64,000 nucleotides of DNA, taken from positions 95,855,580 through 95,919,579 of the forward strand of contig CM047425.1 in assembly GCA_026168455.1 (NCBI GenBank), read 5' to 3'. This document shows, in pieces, positions 45,651 through 60,260 of the stretch. Position numbers and translations under genes: made by a program. The notes beneath the pieces were generated by a model. That model searched no databases. It saw nothing but the letters and a program-made list of their open reading frames with translations, and was not told where the DNA came from. Every line of letters begins with the position of its first letter. The first letter of the stretch is position 1. Source of the DNA: Theocolax elegans. Its lineage: Eukaryota > Arthropoda > Insecta > Hymenoptera > Cerocephalidae.

Positions 45651-45913
45651 TAAAATCATTGGGGCGGAGAGGAAGCTTGAGTTGCGATTCTAACGTCTTT
45701 CTGATTTCACCTCGAGCGTACGTCTTTCGGATCATGAAATTTTCGTAATTCTCGCTTGAAAAGGTTTTTGTTGAGATTTTTTTATCGACAATTGTAACAT
45801 TGCAAAATCAGGGGTTTTAAATACGTACAGAATAGTTACTATATTTGTATATTTCGTTTGTAATTTTCCAATCCCATTGCGATTTAAGTATGAATATTCC
45901 TAAAAGTGATATA

Positions 45914-45919
45914 AATAAA
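45914..45919 (+). terminator. candidate polyadenylation signal AATAAA
   Basis: AATAAA about 265 nt after the stop of the candidate terminal exon. AATAAA is common by chance in such AT-rich DNA. Confidence 0.3.
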
Positions 45920-45940
45920 CTTTATAATTAAATGTACTAT

Positions 45941-48900
45941 GATTTTTCTCTGATATTGCAATTTTATTAAAAGGAAACCTGATAAAATAAAAAAAATTAG
46001 TTAAAAACATTGTTCATTTCATTTTAATAATTGTAGTACAAGTACAAATAATTTACGCACATAATATATATATATACTACTTTGTAATTTTTATATTAAA
46101 ATTTCACTTTACTTTACAATATCATGTACATTCCATTTTTTTAATTTCGTAATTTTAATTATTAAAATTATTTTATAAAAATGAGTCGTAGCATTAACGT
46201 CAAATGAATATTATATATAAATCACGGTGAATCATTAGACAGAAAGCTTGTTTGTAATATATTTTTTCAAAGATTTAAATCAGGTTTCCATTATAATAAA
46301 AATGAGGATTATATAATAATAGTAGCATTATCAATTAATTTAGCAAATATAAATTATATTTACCTAAGGTGCTACAAAGTTTCAAGGAACATTTTAATTG
46401 TGTTTACAAAATGTAAAAATTAATTAAGGAAATGAATATTGTCCTTAAAAGAAAATTATTGTACTCTCCAAGTTCATATAAAGTAATGTATTTCTAACTC
46501 GCCAAACTAATTTAATGTGAAATTCTTTTTGATAACGGCACGTTAAGAGTATAAATAACTTTGCTGGCACTAGCCGCGGATATTGGAAAATAAATAACGA
46601 AATGATACAGTTCCCGTTGCTCGCCTCGCATTAATGCTTGTATATATATATTTATAGAAGCCACTCCTTTTTCGGACATACAGTTGATTGGTATTCTAGA
46701 GCTTTTAACGTGTCCTTTATATCGATAAATTTGAAAAACTAATCTCCCAGTTTCTAACTGTAATTATAACGTTTTGTATATTGTCTATTGAAGATTTCCA
46801 TAGTATAGTTCTTAAAATACAATAAATATTCAATTAGATAGATTTTGATAAACAATCACGACTAATTAATGAAAAGCAAAGTCATAAAGTTTTTATAATG
46901 AAATATAAGTGGAAAAGTTTAAAATTTTAAATTTACTAACGTTTATTAAATAACGAGCAAAATGTACATTTATTTAAAAATAGTATTAAATTTTAGTCTA
47001 CTTCTATATTTATTTCACATTATAATGATTTATTTATTGCAATATCTCGAACCTAAGACAATGCTAATAAAAGTTGAATAAATACAAAGCTTACATTTTC
47101 CATAGAAAATGATGTACGACGTGCAATAAAAATTCACAATAATATTTTGTATGTCTCACATTTGAAGCGAATACATTGTTCACACCGAAAAAAATATGAC
47201 TATTTTACTTTTCCCGCAGATATTTTCTGTGTGGTTTACATTTGATATCTCATTCCATCTTGTGTATCATGCAAAATTTTTTTTTAATTCTTACATATTT
47301 CAACGCGCGTACTTCGACAAATCATAAAAATTGCAACTTCATAGCCAATTGATCATAGTCTGAATTCTTGAAAGAAAAAAGCAGCTCAACGCAGATCGAC
47401 ATTATTACAACGAACACACAACAATCATAAAGAGGATCGTACACAATTTCGGAAATTTTTTGTACTTTAGGCAAGAGAGAATTTTATGCGCAGACAAGTG
47501 GACAGAAAAGAAGTGTTAGTGCATTGCACCCTAGAGCGCGGTTTTTTTCCTACTTGCCCAAGGCAAATAAAACTTCCAGGTTCACTTCTTTCCGGTAGTG
47601 TCGTCAACAGCAAAAAAGAAAACAACAAAAAAAACAACGAAGCATTAACTCGCTGCAGGCTTGTTTAGTACGTGTGCGGCGAGCTGTTCTCGTTAGTCCA
47701 AAAATTGGGTAGCGTTAAATGACTTTTACTGCCACTTGGAGATCTCCCGGGTGAAAATTTTTTGTTTTCGCCTGCTCGTGATACCGGTGTGTTCTCAGTA
47801 TTATGGTCACTATGGAAACAAGGTGAATCGAATAAACTTTTGGAATTTATTACATTAGAAATACAGAGCATCTGTGATTTTATAATTAGTCATCAGTCCA
47901 TAGGCATCAGTATTTTTTATTTTAATATTGTTATAATAATATTTAATAATACAGTACATATCTGTTTATTTATAGTTTTTTACGTACTTTTAAACACTTA
48001 TTTTAAAAAATTCATTAATTTGTATTTTAGTAACGACCTACTTTTACCCTGTACAGTTTGTGTATAAATAACTTATAGCTAAGAATGTCATTGATCCACA
48101 TCAGTTATAATTAATTATAATTGTTCATTAACAGTTTATTAAGTTTATAATATTATGATGATATTTTAAACTATTTATATATTCCGGTGCATCTTTTTAT
48201 AGATTGTTTTATTAGCATCATATTGATAACATTAATTTTTTCATTATCTGATATTAGTCTAATTAAGTTTTCAAAATTTTATATCGTACGCGACGCAGTA
48301 AGTTTTAATTGTAATATACCAATTCAGTAGTAGCGCAATAAAAAATTTAATTCGTTCGAAAATTATCAATTTCTGTCTAAAACTTTTTGTTTTGGATGGG
48401 TAAAACAATGTAATCTTTTGATCGCTTTACATACCCAGAAGACTCAAATGTGTACACTCGAAATACTTTGTAGAATAAAGCATCAACAACAGATTAAATA
48501 AATGTGGGCCTTAATGAACATTGAAATATCATTCTCTCGAACAAAGTTAAGAAAATCCAATAACGTTTAACCTCTATGGAGAAAGTGGACAAACGGAAGT
48601 GAGTCCGAAAATGCCCCTAAACTGTACAATGTTTAATCACGTACTATATAGAGAAAAGCATAGTGGCTTTGCTGAAGCCCTCATTGTTGTAATTTAAAAT
48701 CCACTTTGCCGATTTGAAGTACACGTGGGTAAAATGCACAAACCAACAACGAAGCAGTGCCGTCTTTGCAGCGAACGATAAAAGCCTTTGATTACGCATT
48801 TATACGGAGTCAGGAGGCCTGACGTCTACGACGTTAAGTAAAATAAACTAGTTGGATACTCTACAACTACCCTCGAATCTATTATGAATTGATGAAAGCA

Positions 48901-49350
48901 TTGCTTGTTCGCGCAATCCCTTCATTCTATACACCGACCTTCCGGATAATCCATTTTTCCGTCATTTTTCATATTTTAGAGATGATGTTATCTATAATTT
49001 TCAAATATCCGTGGTTCTTTTATCCTTGATATATTATATTTATTGCAAAAAATCGCCTATAACACGTGATAGATTCATTACAAAGATCGTGAATTCTAAT
49101 TTTTCTTAGACTTACAATATAAGAAATTACATTTGTATTAATCTATAATCATTGAATCACAATCTTAACAGTTACCGAGAATTAAAGAATTTATTCGACA
49201 CTTATAAAATCTATGTTATGGCAACAAAGTATTACTCGGTCACTTTTAAGGGTGAAATAAGAGTTGGTTGCATTCAGCTTAGTCAGAAGAGTTTACGTGA
49301 GAGCAATGCACGCAGTTAATTTTCGCCCGCAAATCAATACTCGTTAAATA
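45941..49350. other. AT-rich non-coding stretch
   Basis: 46.0-47.3 kb and 47.8-48.6 kb are very AT-rich. Mildly CpG-rich patches lie at 47.45-47.8 kb and 48.6-48.9 kb. No gene, RNA gene or mobile element recognised. Confidence 0.45.
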
Positions 49351-50010
49351 ATCATGCGCAGCCCATACACACGTAATTCTGGAATAAAAACAAAAAAGGT
49401 AGGGAAAGCTAAACTCGTAAATTCGACGTCGGAGTCGCTTGACTCTCTATACTCGAATCGTCCCGGATACGCTAGGCAAACTAAAACTCAATACGACAAA
49501 ATCGCTCGCACAGAAGCGTCGCGTCGGCTCGTCGCAACTTGGCTAGTTTGCAAACTCGAGTACCCGTCCTACCCTTTTTCCGTAAGGGGTCCAATATATA
49601 TATACATATACATACATACACATACGTATATATGTATATATTACCTATATACACCTTCAGAGAGAGTTGGGGGCAGAAGAGGCGCGGCCGCTCGAGAAAT
49701 AAATTGTCCGCCTTATTGGACGGCTGCGTGCTCTTTCTTGCAAGTGCTGCAATAAAATTCGCTCTCGCGCCCTCGACTTTTGCTCGGGCTCTTGTAATTC
49801 CCGTCGTGTTCTCTACCTCGGCCGTGGCTGCTATTCATCTCGCGACATTAGGAGAAATGAAAAAAACCGATGAAACGAGGAACTTCCTACTGCACTTTCT
49901 CTTTGTTTATACTCTTTCACGACCGGAATCAATTCTTTTTCTCGACTCCTTCTTTTCTTCCGCTCTGATGAATATTTTGTTGCGAGCTGGTGTACGATGT
50001 TAAGAGCTCG
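49351..50010. other. CpG-rich island with TA/CATA repeat core
   Basis: Contains a TATA/CATA tract (49590-49650) inside G+C-richer DNA. Open frames of 133 and 154 codons overlap in different plus-strand frames and both cross the repeat, so neither is credited. Confidence 0.4.
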
Positions 50011-53000
50011 TTATAATTCATCCTTTTTTTTTCTTTGCTTCTATGAAATTTTCATGTGCAATAAATATACATTAACTAATTCCTGGTAAGAAAATTATTT
50101 ATTAAAACGTCTCGTTCAGTGGCATTAAATAGTGTCGATAGCCAATCACGAATTGTAATTTTAGTTGACTTGAATAAAACAAATTGAGATCGACTCTTAC
50201 ACAGCACCATCTAGATCAAATTTAATATAATTAATAAACTATAACCGTTCTGGTGTTAAATTAAACTATACACACTCGAACAAAACGCTGCAAGCGATAG
50301 ATTGTAATAATTGAATATCCTATATAGGAATCTCTTAACGCATGATTTTTTAACAAGTCTTTCGTGTTGTTTTGTTCGATTCTCTAACGTTCGTCGATGG
50401 AAAATTGACTTTCTCCAACGTCGTTTTTCCCGCACCTTCGATGCATACGTTCATTCATAAACAATATGGAGTTGCGCTTGAGAAAACGAGCAGCAAGAAT
50501 GCTGAGTTAACCTTCCAATACAGAAAAGTGTGTAAAATATGGATAAGCTAGTGAAGTATACACTTGTCATTAACTTTATTACGCACAGATTTATACGTAT
50601 GGAAAATTATGTTAAATTTATATAGATGTTCATATCGGAAACTCTATGCATGAGTATGCCAATTTCGCCCTCGAGCGTTCGAATATTCCGCGAATACTTG
50701 CATATGAAGTACATAAATCTTGTTTACGTAGTAAAGTGTACAGTGATTTGTAAATAAAGCAAAGAGATCTGTAAAATCAATGCTAACTCTATAAATGAGC
50801 TCGAAATGTGTCAGCCATATAGTTTATCATTGTTACTAAAGCACATACGCTCGTAAAATCCAATAGCTTCCTTACTTTTAGTAATAATCTGATCTCTAGG
50901 TGTTTTCTTTACATCTAGATGGATTGAATAAAATTCTAAGTACGCTATAACGCGAAGAAATGGTTATCCTACCTATTACAAAAGGAGGTAACATATTTAA
51001 GGAAATACTCGTTTACTTTTTAAATTAATGTGAGTAAACAATAACAGTATCTTTACTTATAATAAAAGTACGTACAACACATTTGTAAAATCTTTTTACT
51101 GGAATAACCTACTTTCACCAGATTATTATGGGACATTTAATGTTTATGATTACACAGTTAACTGGCACTTTGTTAAGTTAGCAGAACCACATTTCGAGTG
51201 ATACTCGGAATATTATGTGGCGCTAGGCAGATGTAAACTTAATAATGTAAATATAAATTGAGGCCGAGAGTCTCGTAGCTGAAATGCAGCTAATACTTAA
51301 AGATCTAGAAACTCCAAAACTGCACCAATAAAGTTTATTAAATTCAAGAAGTTACATATATGAAATGGTGCATTTTGTTAAATCAAATCCACAAGCTAAT
51401 ATGTACGCAGCGAATCAAACAATGCCAAACGCACAAAACAATGTTGAACAAAAAACTGCGCAACGTGTCCAAAAAACCCTATGAACGACACATGAAACAT
51501 TTTTCGAGGAAAGCACTTACAGTCTGGTGCACGCGACGACCGAAGAATCAGAGATTCGATTAGCCGGTCCATCGAGTCGATGGCAAAAATTTGCACAAAC
51601 ATCCTACTCTTCGCGAACTGACATTGGTTTAGTGAATGAATACAACGAAAACGCAGTCGTCGCTCTGTACCTTAATTTTATTCCATGTACCATCGATTAC
51701 GTTCCCAAATTTCCGACAGTTTTCGAATATCCACATTCTTTAAACCAATCGAGTTCCGTTAATAAAAATTTTATAGACAAGTCGTATATTTATAAAAATT
51801 TCAATTTTCTCGTTTCTACGGTGATACTCGCACCGTAAACAAAACATATACATCGAACGAAATGACTTACGCGCAGCTCCACCAGAAAAGGAGAAATAGA
51901 AAGACGCCGCGAGAAGAATAACGGGTGTGTATTCTGTGAAACAATTCGAGCGCAAGGCACAAGCTCAGTTTATTTTCCTGCTACATATCGCACGACCTAT
52001 CGAAAATGCTGGTCGATCGAACTTGCACAGCTGGACGCGAAAAAACTTTTCCCGCGGGACTCAAGAGCTTTGTGCCCAGTCTTCTGCTTCTCGAGGCGTT
52101 GCGTACGGATTATTCTAATGCGAAGGGTACTGAGACCGGCTGGTGATATTGAATTTAGGATCAGTCTTTTTTGATTTTGGCAAAAATAATAGCCACCTTT
52201 ATTCGAATATCGATGGGTGATTTAACTTATAACGCTGATTTGACTTTTCGAGTGCTCGTAAAAAGCCTATATGAATAAATTTTACCATCGATTTCGATGT
52301 AGTGTTTTCAATAAATTAGTAATTATCGATTACGTTTGACAATAAATAAATATACTATATCACGTAGAATAACAAAATCCGGCAATATAATTTTATCGCA
52401 TATCTTAAAAATGAAAAATGTTACAGTTACTTGATCAAATTTATATCTATAACATATAGCATGAGCAGTTTATCTCTCTAAAGTTGTTGCCTGACTATAC
52501 TCGGAATTCATTTACTTGAACTACAGTGCGTACATACAGATATATACTATCCACATTTTCTGGCAAACTTTAACTAAACGTTTCTCAGCTTCCCGTACAT
52601 TTAATATTCATGAAATCGTGCCTGTATAGGAAGGTGAATGTTTCGGACTGAACCTATTGCAGAATTCAGTGCGAATGATTTGATTAAGAAATGTGGTATA
52701 ATATATCTACATAAACGTAAGATGATGATGACAGTTATGACAATGATCAAATTTGAAAATTTTTATGTAATTTTACAAAGATCAAACGTTATCAGTTGAA
52801 CGGTTCTAATATTAGCTTATATCGAAATAGTTTATAATTCCTCTTGGTCAAACAATTTCGTTAGCAATTTCTGTATGCTGGTTTTCCATTTTCTGAGTCT
52901 ACATAAACAAGTGGAAAACTGAAACTCAAACAACGTGTAGAAATTGTTAACGAAATCGTACGGTCTGTAATTAATAAAGAGTTTAAATTCATACGACTAT

Positions 53001-53935
53001 TGGGAAATAAAAAATACTTATGCAAACTTCATATGGTCTATTAAATAAACACGAATTATGCGTTTAATAATAAATTTAATAAAAATTTAGTAATATTAAA
53101 CGTTTAAATAAATAATTTGAAATTCTTTAATATATATTAAGTGAATGAATTACTTTTAACAAACTTAATGTGATTGTAGAGTATAACATTTTATTGAAAC
53201 TGTATAATAAAAGCTTAGTATCTATTTATTTTCTATTAACGATGCGATGCAGTGTTTTAATTGAATTCTATATATATAAAATTCATTGTATAACCTTTAA
53301 ATGGAAATAGTATCAAATGAACGACAACAAAAATAACGCCGAAATCATTTGATACACATCAAAGATTGATTTTTTCATTCCAATTTTCAGAATTCTAGAG
53401 ATAATGTCGGTATTTCATTAAAAGTTTGTCAGTCCCATAGCGCATTGCTTCTTTTTATTTAATTTTATAATACTTTGATTAATTTATGTTAAATTATACG
53501 TTTATATTTTATATGACCAAAAAATATTTAATAGTAATATCGCTTATTATACGGTTAGAATATTTGATATACAATTAAACTAAAATAGATAGTTCTATCG
53601 GGTATTTTAGTACACTGCGTTTCAAGTAATAGTAATTTTTATGATACTTAAACAAGTATTACTTAATTAATGTGAAGCAAGCAAGTATCTCGTTGCACAT
53701 GATCATTTTACATATAATAATGCAAAATTTATATATAAAGATTTAGTAAAACCTGTCATCGTACATATCTAAACGTACCTAAGGTGTGTATATATATATG
53801 TCCCTCATGAAAAAAGAGGGGACGAAAAATCATAAATTCCAATTCACTAAATTGTATTTATCTGAGCGTTATTGCGCCGTCGCAGGCGCAAACACTCGAG
53901 AGAAATAAAGTGTAAAAACCCAAGGAAGAAAGAGA
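50011..53935. other. non-coding stretch
   Basis: AT-rich with a CpG-containing region at 51.35-52.15 kb. Donor-like GTAAGT words occur there on the minus strand (near 51519 and 51867) without convincing exons. A near-hairpin (GTCCCTC/GAGGGGAC) lies at 53799-53823. Confidence 0.4.
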
Positions 53936-53974
53936 GTGAGAGAGAAAGAGAGAGAGAGAGAAAGGGGGGGGGGG
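53936..53974. repeat. GA-rich tract ending in an 11-G run
   Basis: Imperfect GA repeat followed by G11 at 53964-53974, the longest G homopolymer I noticed in the window. Confidence 0.9.
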
Positions 53975-56900
53975 ACTCGGCTATAAAGCAAGAAGAAAAA
54001 GCACACTATATAGGGTAAGAACGGAAGGAAGCGACGTCGACGTGTATTAGATATTCGCTCGTTATTCGCGCTCGATCGCATCCTCCCAACGGGAAGAAGC
54101 TTGCGAATGTAACCTACGTCGTTCTACCTGATGCGCAAAGAGACCCCCTGCGGATCTACCCGGGGAAATCAGGCCGTTTTACCTTCTGCAGGAAAGATTC
54201 TCAATCGAGTAAAGGAACCTTAGAAGTTACCCGACTTTGTAAGCTTGATAACTGCAAATGTGCATTGCTTTAACAACGATTCTGTATAGTATGTGCGGTT
54301 TCATCAATTTACGTCTCGAGCTGTTTCATTTTCTAAGCGTTTCCCGCTCCCTGGGAATTTTTGGTTTTTAGATCGTTTGGTCCGTGAAACTGGATAGAAC
54401 TAGAATAATCCTGGCTGGATTTAATTAAACCATAAAAACTTAGTATTTTACATTAAATTGATGTACATTTTAATCAGTATGAAAGAGTATTTCATATTTA
54501 AAGTGCGATAAGACAAGATAGAACTGCGGAGTAGAACGGAAAAGTAAGAGTTGTAAATTTTGTTGTACAACAACATGCACCTTTCTTACACTGAATAAAA
54601 GGGTACATTTGTAACATCACTCACATCTCACTTTTGTAGAAAATACTCAGCAAAGTATTAAAAAACAACTCACTGGCAAATTAAACTTATCGTTTAAATA
54701 AAAAAAAAAGATCTGCAATGATATTGGAAGTACGTATGCAATATTACCGATCAGTAAGTGATCGCTTTAATTAAGTTCACGTACAAAATGGTAGTAAATT
54801 TTTAAAATTCATAGACTGCACACAAGTGAGCATTCTGTATGGGTGAGAAGAATATTTTTGACGTAAGGCGAAATATTCTAGTCTCCGTGAGATCATAAAG
54901 ACTGAAGAGAGAAAGAGAAGCGAAGCAAATCGTGATGCGCACCCTCGAGAAGCGCGTATACCTAACCCCCTACCCGATCTTTCAGCGTCGTTTAGCCCGG
55001 ATACGGGTCATAAAACCGTCGTTTGCCGCTCTCGGTCGCGAAAACGTATCGGCGAGTGTTTTTCATACGCGAGAAAAGAAAGAACGTGAGAAACGGCCCT
55101 TTAATCAAATAAAATATATATATTTGTACGTATATTCATATACAGTCGTGTCTGACTAATCTAAGAAGATTCGAATTTTCTTTAAATACTTCGTAAATTA
55201 CTTTATTCTTGATTAAACTAAACGCTGTATTACATTCAATCGTGAAAACATAAGGATAAAACTATAAATCCTTATCGCTTTTATTGCTGATTAAATTCAG
55301 CTTAAAATTATAATAAAATATCAGGCACGCAGTAAATCTTTATCAATACTACGGATAAATCGAGCTTAAAAAAATATTCACGTAATCTTATGAAAAAAGT
55401 GATATTCTTTTAGTTATCTATGACACGATAAGGCGAGGAAAACGAAATTGTTCGAAAGTGTTATAACAACGATCCACCGAGTTTATCACGAATAAAAAAA
55501 ATAAGAAAGAAGGAAAGAAAGAAAGGGGTAGCTCGAAGGCACGTCGTCGCGCTTCACCGAGCCAACCGCGCCAACAAATTGTGGCGCTCGACTCACCGCG
55601 TCGCGTGGCCTTAACAAGGCCATTGAAATTTCAAAGCTCGTAAACGTCCGGGGGGCAGTAAATGCGCCGCATGAGAATAATGCAGGAAGTGTATTTTAGC
55701 GGAGGCTCGGGGAACCGCTAAACAGCTTCTCAATAAAAGACAGAAATCTGACAAAAGCGTCTTTATGAGATACCTTTGTTTATGCTCCTGGACTATCAAA
55801 AGACGCAATATTCTGAAAAATAAGAAGAATCTACGCGTCCACGAGATATAATGACTTGGCATCTCCACTGATTTATGGAAATGAATGTTTGTGTCCTCAC
55901 AGATTCACCGTTGATCTCTCGTGACGGTAAACTGAACTAATGTTTCGTTTAGAACTACATATTACGGAACGTTTTGTTTTTCACTGCGCGATTCTTCTCT
56001 TTATGTTTTATTAAAGTATGCGTGTAAGCATGTACAGATATACATGCGAAAGGCTGTATAGGTACATCAAAACTGAAAAAGCTGTTTCGCTTTGTTCTGG
56101 AAATTGAACCGTTTACTAAATTACACTATGCCACCGAGAAAGTACATTTGTAGCCTTTAAAAAACATACACTAGGACTACTCGTTCTTGTATATAAACTT
56201 TTTATAGCGTTTTGTAAACTACTACTCTATAGCGCACATATATATGTACCTACGTTTGTCAATTTACGTTCACGGTATTGGGGTTTACATCATTTAGTAT
56301 CGGTCTATTAATTTTTTTTCCATTGAATCCCATCATAAATATTTACTTTTACTTATTTTCAATGGTTTTCTTTTAGTTATAAATTATTAATTGCCGCTCT
56401 TTAAAATTGGTTTATATTACGTTGGATTGCAATTTATTAACTGTTGTAATTTAAACGTTCAATAGAATACGTGCGTAGATTTTACCGGCGAATAGTTATT
56501 ATTGCACAGTTTCCACAATGGTTTATATTTCAATTTTAAAACTCATTTTATTTATGATTCGTATTCAATCATGACTGCCGTTACAGCTAGCTATTATGGA
56601 TGATTACTAAAAAAATCACTCCAACCGTTATTTCCTTTATTCTTAACAGATAGAAGGATAATGAACGAAAATGCAAAACTTTGCTTGCGTCGACGATGCG
56701 GGAGAGAGAGAGAAAAGAACGCTAATACACAAACCAACGTCCCTTAATTCAAGACGTCGCAATTCATTCAACCAGGCAGTCGTTTTTTTCACACCGAGAG
56801 CCAATAAATCTCGCCGACATTAATCAATGCGGTCTCAACAGATACTATAGGGAGGCGATTGGAAAAAAAAGCAATGGAGAAAAAGCAGAGGGTAGAAAGA

Positions 56901-57860
56901 GACGCATTTATCATCGCACAAGCATTGTGGATTCGCGAGTCTATAAAAGCCGTCGATGTGGGTCAATTTCCACTACCGTATATTAAGGAATAAAGTTTGC
57001 TTCGAAAAATAGCCTGATCACGGCATTATTCGAGGGTTTTTATACATACCAATAATAAATAATGCGCACTTTAATAAAGCATTCGATTTTTAAAACGTCG
57101 GCAGTTGGATATCACCGTAAACTGCAGAGCTTGTCCTTCGATTAATTAATGATAAAAAAGTTTCAAGTCTTCTACGAAGTTTTAGAAGTTTAAAAAATTA
57201 ATATAAAAGTTGATTAATTGTTTGGTTTCGAGTGTTGAATAATAAATGAAATCGTATCCCGTTATACATTATACATTTTTAATAATCGTTTTATTTAATT
57301 TGAAGCATCACTTAATCATTTAATATGCTATACTTTATTATTAAATATATGCATATTGTGAAGAAAAATTGTAGAAATTATATTACGTAGTGCTTATTTC
57401 CATTCAAGTACATAGTATGAATAAATATATCAAGTAAATTAAAATTAGCAAGGTACAGTTAACATTTTGTAGAAATATAGTGAAAAGGTAAATAAATCTT
57501 GTATCGTTCAAAAAAATAACTATATTGTTCTTGCATCGCATATAGCAGATCGAGGATAAATGCAAACTCGAAGGTAAACCCAGTCACGTAAAAGCCTGCC
57601 TACGTAGATATAGTAGTACAATAATTCTCTGGTAGTACGCAGACCGATTACTCATCGAAGGCCGAACGAACTTAACCGGGAACAAACTCGAGCAATTGCT
57701 TCCGCGTGTCTAGAACGATGAAGTACCATGTCGTCGAAAAGGTGGAGCCGAGAGTTGCAATGTCGGATGAGAGTTAAGATATTTAACGCGTATACGCCTG
57801 GTTCCCGTCGCTATTCAGTTACGCTTAGGAACACTGTGTCGTTGTTATGGAGATGAAGAA
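53975..57860. other. non-coding stretch with CpG-rich islands
   Basis: Islands at 54.0-54.4, 54.9-55.1, 55.5-55.7 and 56.65-57.0 kb. The one at 54932-55100 has an open plus-strand frame with some G/C-ending codons, and that at 55.6 kb has a minus-strand GTGAGT donor after a short ATG frame. Both fall short of a gene call. A 6-bp palindromic hairpin (GGCCTT/AAGGCC) lies at 55608-55622. Confidence 0.4.
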
Positions 57861-58120
57861 AATCACTAACCTAGACGTAAACGTAACACATGTATTATTG
57901 ATTGCCTCGCTTGAACCTATAAATTGGTTTACTCACTTTCATACATTTTTTAAATTTAGCAGATACTAAAAAAGTGATAATTTCTGTAAAAAATCACTAG
58001 CGTAAACGTAACACACATATATTATTGATTGCCTCGATTGAACCTATAAATTAGTTTACTCACTTTTATACATTTTTTAAAGTAAACAGGTACTAAAAAA
58101 TTGATAATTTCTGTAATAAA
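57861..58120. repeat. diverged tandem duplication, unit about 130 bp
   Basis: Copy 1 (57861-57991) and copy 2 (57992 to about 58120) both begin AATCACTA and share CGTAAACGTAACACA, ATTATTGATTGCCTCG, TTGAACCTATAAATT, TTTACTCACTTT and TGATAATTTCTGTAA in order. They differ by scattered substitutions and small indels. No open frame. Confidence 0.9.
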
Positions 58121-58506
58121 TGTTTATTTGCTTATGATTAACTGTGAATTAATTTTGCAAATTACACAACTCTTAATTAAGTACAGTTTTTAGTCTGTAT
58201 TAATTTCATCAGGAGTATATATGTATATATAGTTGAGGAAAAACAATTCCGTAATTAGTTTATTTAATTTTAAATAATTACATTTGCATAAAAAAAAATA
58301 TTGTTTAACTACGTTTACCAAACTCTTCGTTAAAATTAATATTCTAATTTGATTAAGTATGTTTAAATACATTTAATAAATATTTAAAATATAATAGTAA
58401 CTTTTACTTTAGTGAGAAAATTAAATTAGAATAAATGAGAATTATTTGAAAATGTGCATAAAAATGGGGAAACTATACAAGAAGAAAAAGAAGGTGTAGG
58501 CCATAG
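58121..58506. other. AT-rich non-coding stretch
   Basis: Nothing recognised. Confidence 0.5.
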
Positions 58507-58795
58507 GGTGCAGGGCGACAGGTTTACTTGTACGAAAATGGTCCCGGTTGGATTGGGGAAGCACCGATGAGTCGGCCAATTTGCACATCCCGGTGGCTTG
58601 GAGCAACTGCAAGTTCGCGCAGTCGCCACAGAGACAGAGACGCCGGGACGTGCGGGCAACCGCCGCCCGGATGCATAATGCAGTCCTACGCGCGCGTGGC
58701 TCCAATGCGACCCGAGTGAGATGGGCGCCGGTTTCTTGCGCAGCTGCGGCTTTCTCTCCCAAGGAGTCTCGGCCCTTTTGCAAACTCACCTGAAC
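58507..58795 (-). other. GC-rich island, candidate exon or promoter island
   Basis: The most G+C-rich non-transposon patch in the right half, sharply bounded by AT-rich DNA. On the minus strand a frame is open across it from CGTTCAG|GTGAGT at its right edge, a word that reads either as an acceptor into the island or as a donor just before it. Other frames on both strands are also open, so frame choice cannot be made by eye. No product recognised. Confidence 0.25.
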
Positions 58796-60241
58796 GTGCA
58801 AAATACTGAGATCTTTTTTTCAACTTAAATTGCCTTTTCTTTTGTTGAAATTCAGATTACGAAGTTTGCTTACATTTTACAAATTTCGTTATAAATATAT
58901 TGGTAAGATGTATACAACTTGCTCATGTTTAAGAATTATTTTATAATATCGATTATAACTCGATATAATATTCATTTAAAACATAGGAAGTATATAGCAT
59001 TAAACTCTTTAATTTTTTATATTAAAGCATAATTAACTAAGATACTATAAACCTACTCAGTCGAAATGATATGTAACTATTGCTGTAACAAAGATAAATA
59101 AATACCAAAGGAGCATTCTGCACAGTATGAGTTTCTTTCATATGTAAACAACCGAGTGCAGTATATTTACATACACAACAATTCTGGAGTTTTCAATTTA
59201 CAAATTTATTTTTTTGACCCAACATTCAATACGAAAAAGAAAGCGAGTTATACATCTTTTTGACACAAGAATATTTCAGATAAACATTCTATTTTAAAAC
59301 GGAATACTGATTTTTACAAAAATAGCAATATTTTCTTGGAAAGAAAAGAATTTCAACGTATTAAAATATAAAATATAACTTTGCACATACCAAAATGTAA
59401 ACCTATGAAAATTATTTTGATTATATGAAAAATCTACTTCAATAATAATGAAGCAAATATTCATTAGAAAGCTAAGAGTTAATTTAAGACTCTTAAAAGA
59501 TACAAATTCTTCGTCATATCTCAAATGCTCGGGCACGTTCTGGTAATCTAAAACTTTTATAAGTCAAGTTTTATCGCTTCTAGACATGCGGCATCCACCC
59601 TTTGTCTACAAAATTATCTTCGTAAGATAAACGTCTTCCCGTTCCCTTACTTCGGTTTTTACATAACGTATACTCTTTACTCGTACGCGACACTAGCAAA
59701 TTCAACAACTCTCCAACTCTAAATCTTGGAATTTCTGAATTTCAACACTTTTGAATTTCATCCGACGGTGAATTGAAATTCCAAATTCAAGACTTTGACT
59801 CTTGGTTTCAAACGTTGTACATTGTACGTTAACTATATATTTTTGAATATCAAGCATCGTTTTCTACCTTTCGTTTGTACAAAATTTTGCTTCATTTGTT
59901 TATCATGCACAAAATTTAAATACAATTCATGCGCTAACTACCGTGCAGTGAGTATACTATAATACAATAAAATTCGTGAACAAAATTGATGAATCTTGAT
60001 AAACCTTGGATTCACAGATAAATAAATATTTCTCAACAAGTGGCCCAAAATTGTTACTACAAAAGTTGTAACTATTCGATAAACGTGCCGGATGAGAGGA
60101 CGGATGTCAAATATATACATGTGTATATAGATTTTTTTTTGACGGAGTAGAAATTTCAGTAAACGCACGAATACGGAAGGTAGGCATGCGAGAACGGGCC
60201 ATACATATTCAAGTAGGACAGCATGCATATGCACCAAATCC
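58796..60241. other. AT-rich non-coding stretch
   Basis: Nothing recognised. Short direct repeats of GAATTTCA-type words occur at 59735-59800. Confidence 0.45.
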
Positions 60242-60260
60242 GCAGGTAGGTACTACCTGC
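60242..60260. repeat. perfect 8-bp hairpin with 3-nt loop
   Basis: GCAGGTAG and CTACCTGC surround GTA. Too short for a microRNA precursor. Confidence 0.85.

Noticed and set aside
49354..50003. Two overlapping plus-strand frames of 133 and 154 codons
   Set aside because: Both run through a TATA/CATA repeat and have no domain-like sequence.
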